A DNA stretch of 64,000 nt. Origin: Ardenticatenaceae bacterium. Lineage in GTDB: Bacteria > Chloroflexota > Anaerolineae > Promineifilales > Promineifilaceae. The notes under the pieces were generated by a model. That model saw only the letters and a list, made by a program, of their open reading frames with translations. It did no database searches and had not been told where the DNA came from. The position numbers were made by a program, and so were the translations under genes. Location of the stretch: assembly GCA_020634565.1 (NCBI GenBank), contig JACKBN010000013.1, positions 62,001 through 126,000 on the forward strand, read 5' to 3'. Positions 61,161-64,000 of this stretch are shown here, one piece after another (the stretch's first letter is position 1; each line of letters starts with the position of its first letter).

Positions 61161-61226
61161 GACCGCGAAGCGTCGCGCAGCGACATTACTGATTACTGAA
61201 TACTGACTACTGTTTACCGAATACCA
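61161..61226. repeat. GCGAAGCGTCGCGCAGCGAC head with ATTACTG heptad array
   Basis: The head word (61165-61184) is followed by six 7-base units: ATTACTG, ATTACTG, AATACTG, ACTACTG, TTTACCG, AATACCA. The head is the reverse complement of the one inside the ABC gene at 30222-30248. It fills the leader of the PLP-enzyme gene. Confidence 0.85.
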
Positions 61227-61246
61227 ACCAAAGGAGTCCTACTCGA

Positions 61247-62398
61247 ATGACCCAATCCCCCAATTTCCATCTGGAAACCCTGGCCGTCCACGCCGGCGTG
61301 GAGCCGGACCCACAAACCGGGGCCGTCATGACCCCCATCTACCAAACCTCCACCTTTGCCCAAGCAGATGTGGCCCAGCATAAAGGGTATGATTATTCCC
61401 GCAGCGACAACCCCACCCGCACGGCGCTGCACGGCGCGCTGGCCGCGCTGGAAGGCGGCACCTATGCCCTGGCGTTCGCCTCGGGTATGGCGGCGATTGA
61501 CACCATCTTGCGGCTGATCAAACCAGGCGAACACGTACTGTCTGGCAATGATGTGTACGGCGGCACCTTTCGTTTGTTTGACAAGGTGCTGTCTGCCTAC
61601 GGCATCGAGTTCACCTTTACCGACACGACGGACGAAACGGCCGTATCCGCCGCCATCCAGCCCAACACCAAACTCATCTGGTTAGAGACGCCCACCAACC
61701 CCATGCTGCGCCTGACCGACATCGCCACCATGGCCAAGCTGGCCAAAAAGGCAGGCGTCTGGCTGGGTGTAGACAACACCTTCGCCTCCCCCGCACTGCA
61801 AAACCCGCTGGCGCTGGGAGCCGACTTTGTGGTGCACAGCACCACCAAATACATCGGCGGCCATTCCGATGTGGTAGGTGGCGCGATTATTTTGAACGAT
61901 ACGGCCGTTTACGAACGCCTCAAATTCCTGCAAAACGCCGCCGGGGCCGTGCCCGGGCCGATGGATTGCTTCCTCACCCTGCGCGGCATCAAAACGCTGG
62001 CCATTCGCATGGCCCAACATTGCCGCAACGCCACCCAGATTGCCCAATTCCTGGCGGATCATCCCGCCGTGGCCGAGGTGATTTACCCCGGACTGGAAAG
62101 CCATCCTCAGTACGAACTGGCCCAGCGGCAGATGAAAGGGCCGGGCGGCATGATCTCCTTCATTTTGCACGGCGGTGAAGCGGCGGCCCGGCTGGTTGCC
62201 CGCGACACGCAGCTCTTCACCCTGGCGGAATCGCTGGGCGGCGTCGAATCGCTCATTGAGCTGCCCGCGCCCATGACCCACGCCTCCGTCGCCGATTCAC
62301 CGCTGGCCATCGATCCCGGCCTGGTGCGCGTCTCTGTCGGCATCGAAAATGCCCAGGATTTGATCAACGATTTGAAAAACGTGCTTAACAAGCTGTAG
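61247..62398 (+). CDS. PLP-dependent trans-sulfuration enzyme (cystathionine gamma-synthase/lyase family)
   Basis: A 383-residue Cys/Met-metabolism PLP enzyme. K201 in HSTTKYIGGHSDVVGG binds PLP; YDYSRSDNPTRTALHGALAA and FASGMAAIDTIL bind phosphate, and VDNTFASP carries the Asp for the pyridine nitrogen. Members are cystathionine gamma-synthase (MetB), gamma-lyase or related enzymes; sequence alone cannot decide. AAAGGAG precedes the ATG. No SAM riboswitch is recognisable in the 267-bp upstream gap, which holds a heptad repeat. No other methionine genes are adjacent. Confidence 0.93.
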   Translation: MTQSPNFHLETLAVHAGVEPDPQTGAVMTPIYQTSTFAQADVAQHKGYDYSRSDNPTRTALHGALAALEGGTYALAFASGMAAIDTILRLIKPGEHVLSGNDVYGGTFRLFDKVLSAYGIEFTFTDTTDETAVSAAIQPNTKLIWLETPTNPMLRLTDIATMAKLAKKAGVWLGVDNTFASPALQNPLALGADFVVHSTTKYIGGHSDVVGGAIILNDTAVYERLKFLQNAAGAVPGPMDCFLTLRGIKTLAIRMAQHCRNATQIAQFLADHPAVAEVIYPGLESHPQYELAQRQMKGPGGMISFILHGGEAAARLVARDTQLFTLAESLGGVESLIELPAPMTHASVADSPLAIDPGLVRVSVGIENAQDLINDLKNVLNKL

Positions 62399-62412
62399 AC
62401 CCACCACCCTTG

Positions 62413-62439
62413 TAGGGGCGACCCGGTGGGTCGCCCCTA
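62413..62439 (+). terminator. TAGGGGCGACCC inverted repeat
   Basis: 12-bp perfect arms TAGGGGCGACCC / GGGTCGCCCCTA with a 3-base loop, 15 bases after the PLP-enzyme stop. No T-run follows, so it may be a dispersed repeat that acts as a weak terminator or mRNA 3' end. Confidence 0.6.
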
Positions 62440-62533
62440 ATCTGCAATCACCCACCAAACGTGCTGGAAACGTCAGACGGCCGTTTAGCAACCATTCCCC
62501 CTTTCCCACACAATACAATCGAGGAGATACCCT

Positions 62534-63517
62534 ATGAAACGATGGCTCATTTTTCTCGGATTACTGCTGCTGGCGGTAGGCTGCCAAAACGACGCGCCGC
62601 CTGCGGTCGATTTTGTGCAAGGCGATCTGGCCTTTGTGGCCCATGAAAACAGCGTCCACGTCGTCAACGTTGCCGACCCCACCCACCCGGAGCACGTCAC
62701 CACCATTGACCTGCCGGGCTGGGTAACGCGTGTGCTGGCAGACGGCCGTTTCACCTACATCATCTACGAGCAATCCGTGGCCAACAACAACGGCGGGCTT
62801 CTAATCCTCGACATGACAAGGCCAGCTCAGCCCGTTGTGCGCGCCACCTACAACCTCGTCGCCTGGCCCATTAACGCCACCGTGCAGGATGACCTGCTGG
62901 TGCTGTCTCATGGCGAAGGCACCACGCTGCTGGATGTGAGCGACAGAACAAATCCGCAGCCGCTGGCCACCCTGCCTTACGCACCCAACGGACTCTACCT
63001 GAATGGCGACCAGCTGCTAACCACCTGGGGCAGCTGCGACTTCCGCAGCGGCTTTTGCACAGGCGGCCTGCGCATCTACGACGTAAGCAATCCGCAGGAG
63101 CCAAGCGAAATTAGTTACCTGGAGCAAAATGAAATGCCCGGCTTCGATATTGCCCTGGCCAATGGCCATGCCTTTATCACGGGCAAAGGCGTGTGGGTCA
63201 CTGAATTAACCGGCCAGCCAACATTGCAGGTAAACGGCCGTTACGAAACCGGCCCCGGCTATTTGTACAACGGACCAATCGTCATTCAGGACAATATCGC
63301 CGTGGCGGCCACCCATCCGGCAAACCTGTATCTGCTGGACATCAGCCAGCCAGACACGCCCACTGAATTAAGCCACTACCAACTCAGAGATTATCTGTCT
63401 GACCTCACCGTGCGCGGCCAATATGCCTACCTGGTGGGCGAAAGCGGCCTGGAAATTCTCGATATTTCAGACCCGGCCAACCCGCAGTCGGTCAGCCGCT
63501 ACCAGGCCAATCCGTAA
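62534..63517 (+). CDS. LVIVD-repeat lipoprotein
   Basis: A 327-residue lipoprotein. The signal peptide ends with the lipobox AVGC. The rest consists of LVIVD-type beta-propeller repeats of about 45 residues (VHVVNVADPTHPEHVTTIDL, LLILDMTRPAQPVVRA, LRIYDVSNPQEPSEISYL, LYLLDISQPDTPTELSHY, LEILDISDPANPQSVSRY). Such propellers sit on the cell surface; function unknown. GAGGAG precedes the ATG. A paralogue follows. Confidence 0.9.
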   Translation: MKRWLIFLGLLLLAVGCQNDAPPAVDFVQGDLAFVAHENSVHVVNVADPTHPEHVTTIDLPGWVTRVLADGRFTYIIYEQSVANNNGGLLILDMTRPAQPVVRATYNLVAWPINATVQDDLLVLSHGEGTTLLDVSDRTNPQPLATLPYAPNGLYLNGDQLLTTWGSCDFRSGFCTGGLRIYDVSNPQEPSEISYLEQNEMPGFDIALANGHAFITGKGVWVTELTGQPTLQVNGRYETGPGYLYNGPIVIQDNIAVAATHPANLYLLDISQPDTPTELSHYQLRDYLSDLTVRGQYAYLVGESGLEILDISDPANPQSVSRYQANP

Positions 63518-63559
63518 GTTGGGGTCACAGGCTTGTGCTGAGCGAAGCCGAAGTAGGAA

Positions 63560-63622
63560 AAAGAGAAATCTGAGAAAGCAACCTTCACCTCTGAGCCCTT
63601 TGTGAACTCTGTGGCAAATATG
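63560..63622. repeat. Dispersed CCTCTGAGCCCTTTGTGAACTCTGTGG repeat
   Basis: This is a member of the CTCTGTG repeat group, next to CTTGTGCTGAGCGAAGCC (63531-63548), another short word often seen between genes. Both fill the gap between the two LVIVD genes. Confidence 0.5.
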
Positions 63623-63632
63623 TGGATAGGCC

Positions 63633-63691
63633 AAGATTGGACCATTTTCCATGCTGAACCTGCTTTCATTTGAGCAAAATGGTCCAATCTT
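63633..63691. repeat. AAGATTGGACCATTTT inverted repeat
   Basis: 16-bp perfect arms AAGATTGGACCATTTT / AAAATGGTCCAATCTT enclose 27 bases between the two LVIVD lipoprotein genes. It is the second copy of the family at 33960-34019. Confidence 0.72.
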
Positions 63692-63717
63692 TATTTAATT
63701 TCCCTGTTAGAGGATTT

Positions 63718-64000
63718 ATGCGACGCGTTTTTATCTTTGCCCTGCTGCTTTTGCTGCTGCCCGCCTGCGGCCAGACCGACTTACCTCCCAGCACCGGTTT
63801 TTTGCAGGGCAACCTCGCCTTCTTGCCCTACCAGGATGAGGTCCACATCCTGGACATTGCCAACGAAGCGCAACCCCAACTGCTGCATACGCTGACCCTG
63901 CCGGCTTATGTGGTGAAGGTGCTGGCGAACGGCCGTTTCCTTTACGTCCTACAAAACACCAGCGGCACCAGCTGGGATGGCAACGCCGGGCCACCCGATG
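63718..64000 (+). CDS. LVIVD-repeat lipoprotein, partial (cut by window end)
   Basis: The first 94 codons of a second LVIVD lipoprotein. Signal peptide MRRVFIFALLLLLLPAC has the lipobox LPAC. The sequence after it (GFLQGNLAFLPYQDEVHILD, then VLANGRFLYVLQN) aligns with the start of the preceding gene, so the two arose by tandem duplication. AGAGGA lies a few bases before the ATG. The frame is open to the window edge. Confidence 0.85.
   Translation, partial: MRRVFIFALLLLLLPACGQTDLPPSTGFLQGNLAFLPYQDEVHILDIANEAQPQLLHTLTLPAYVVKVLANGRFLYVLQNTSGTSWDGNAGPPD

Larger units (their letters stand above)
508..63936. repeat. Highly iterated palindrome ACGGCCGT (about 140 copies)
   Basis: The octamer ACGGCCGT, often extended to AACGGCCGTT, appears about 140 times by line-by-line reading, first at 508-515 and last at 63929-63936. 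Chance expectation at this composition is one to two copies. Most copies are inside genes, in all three frames; a few are intergenic (for example near 10058, 25305 and 62478). Near matches such as TCGGCCGT and ACGGCCGA occur about 25-30 times. It is comparable in density to HIP1 (GCGATCGC) of cyanobacteria. Confidence 0.93.

Noticed and set aside
60980..61246. SAM or other riboswitch before the PLP enzyme
   Set aside because: The gap is mostly a heptad array and its head hairpin; no conserved riboswitch core was recognised.
1..64000. CRISPR arrays, tRNA or rRNA genes, insertion sequences
   Set aside because: No evenly spaced direct repeats with unique spacers, no tRNA-like T-loop contexts, no rRNA-like stretches and no transposase-like proteins were seen on reading both strands. 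The 7-base arrays are too short and degenerate for CRISPR repeats.

Overview
The window looks like chromosome from a member of the Chloroflexota, probably Anaerolineae or a sister lineage. This is an inference from gene content: many lipoproteins with Pro/Thr-rich linkers, DUF2723, DUF2207, LVIVD and FG-GAP proteins, and many stand-alone GNAT and APH enzymes. Base composition is moderately GC-rich. I saw no rRNA, tRNA, CRISPR array, transposase or phage module. Coding density is high, with many 4-bp ATGA overlaps.

Layout. 1-11.7 kb: secreted and surface proteins (esterase, seven-bladed FG-GAP propeller, CxxC repeat protein, DUF2207 protein, lipoprotein), an AraC regulator, two methyltransferases and a GNAT. 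11.9-18.8 kb: hybrid histidine kinase, lspA with a partner, and a PqqD-like/M50/double-cNMP-fold fusion. 18.8-25.1 kb: an AT-rich orphan, an AbrB-Doc toxin-antitoxin pair, a YedF-like protein, cytochrome c, and a di-haem peroxidase fused to a beta-helix. 25.3-32.9 kb: a 23-codon peptide gene with its own promoter and tandem terminators, then a RIO kinase, three ABC exporters and a P-loop kinase, tightly packed. 32.9-46.0 kb: a same-strand run of small-molecule-modifying enzymes (five GNATs, three APH-fold kinases, an AadA-like nucleotidyltransferase, DinB, SDR, hydrolase) plus rsgA. 46.1-51.5 kb: paired membrane proteins, an adenosine-deaminase-like enzyme, a lipoprotein, an epimerase and an esterase. 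51.6-57.8 kb: two two-component systems and a TrkA-type protein. 57.9-64 kb: a DUF2723 membrane protein, a PLP trans-sulfuration enzyme and two LVIVD lipoproteins, the last cut by the window end.

The strongest signals are below gene level. First, the 8-bp palindrome ACGGCCGT occurs about 140 times by my reading, roughly once per 460 bp against one or two expected. It resembles the cyanobacterial HIP1 octamer. It lies mostly inside genes, in all three frames, and stamps Thr-Ala-Val, Asn/Asp/Tyr-Gly-Arg and Arg-Pro into proteins. Second, heptanucleotide-periodic inverted repeats occur between genes and also in frame inside two ABC exporters and the DUF2723 protein, always at predicted loops or NBD surface positions, much like Rickettsia palindromic elements. 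Third, several families of long-armed intergenic inverted repeats recur, many at gene ends where they may act as terminators.
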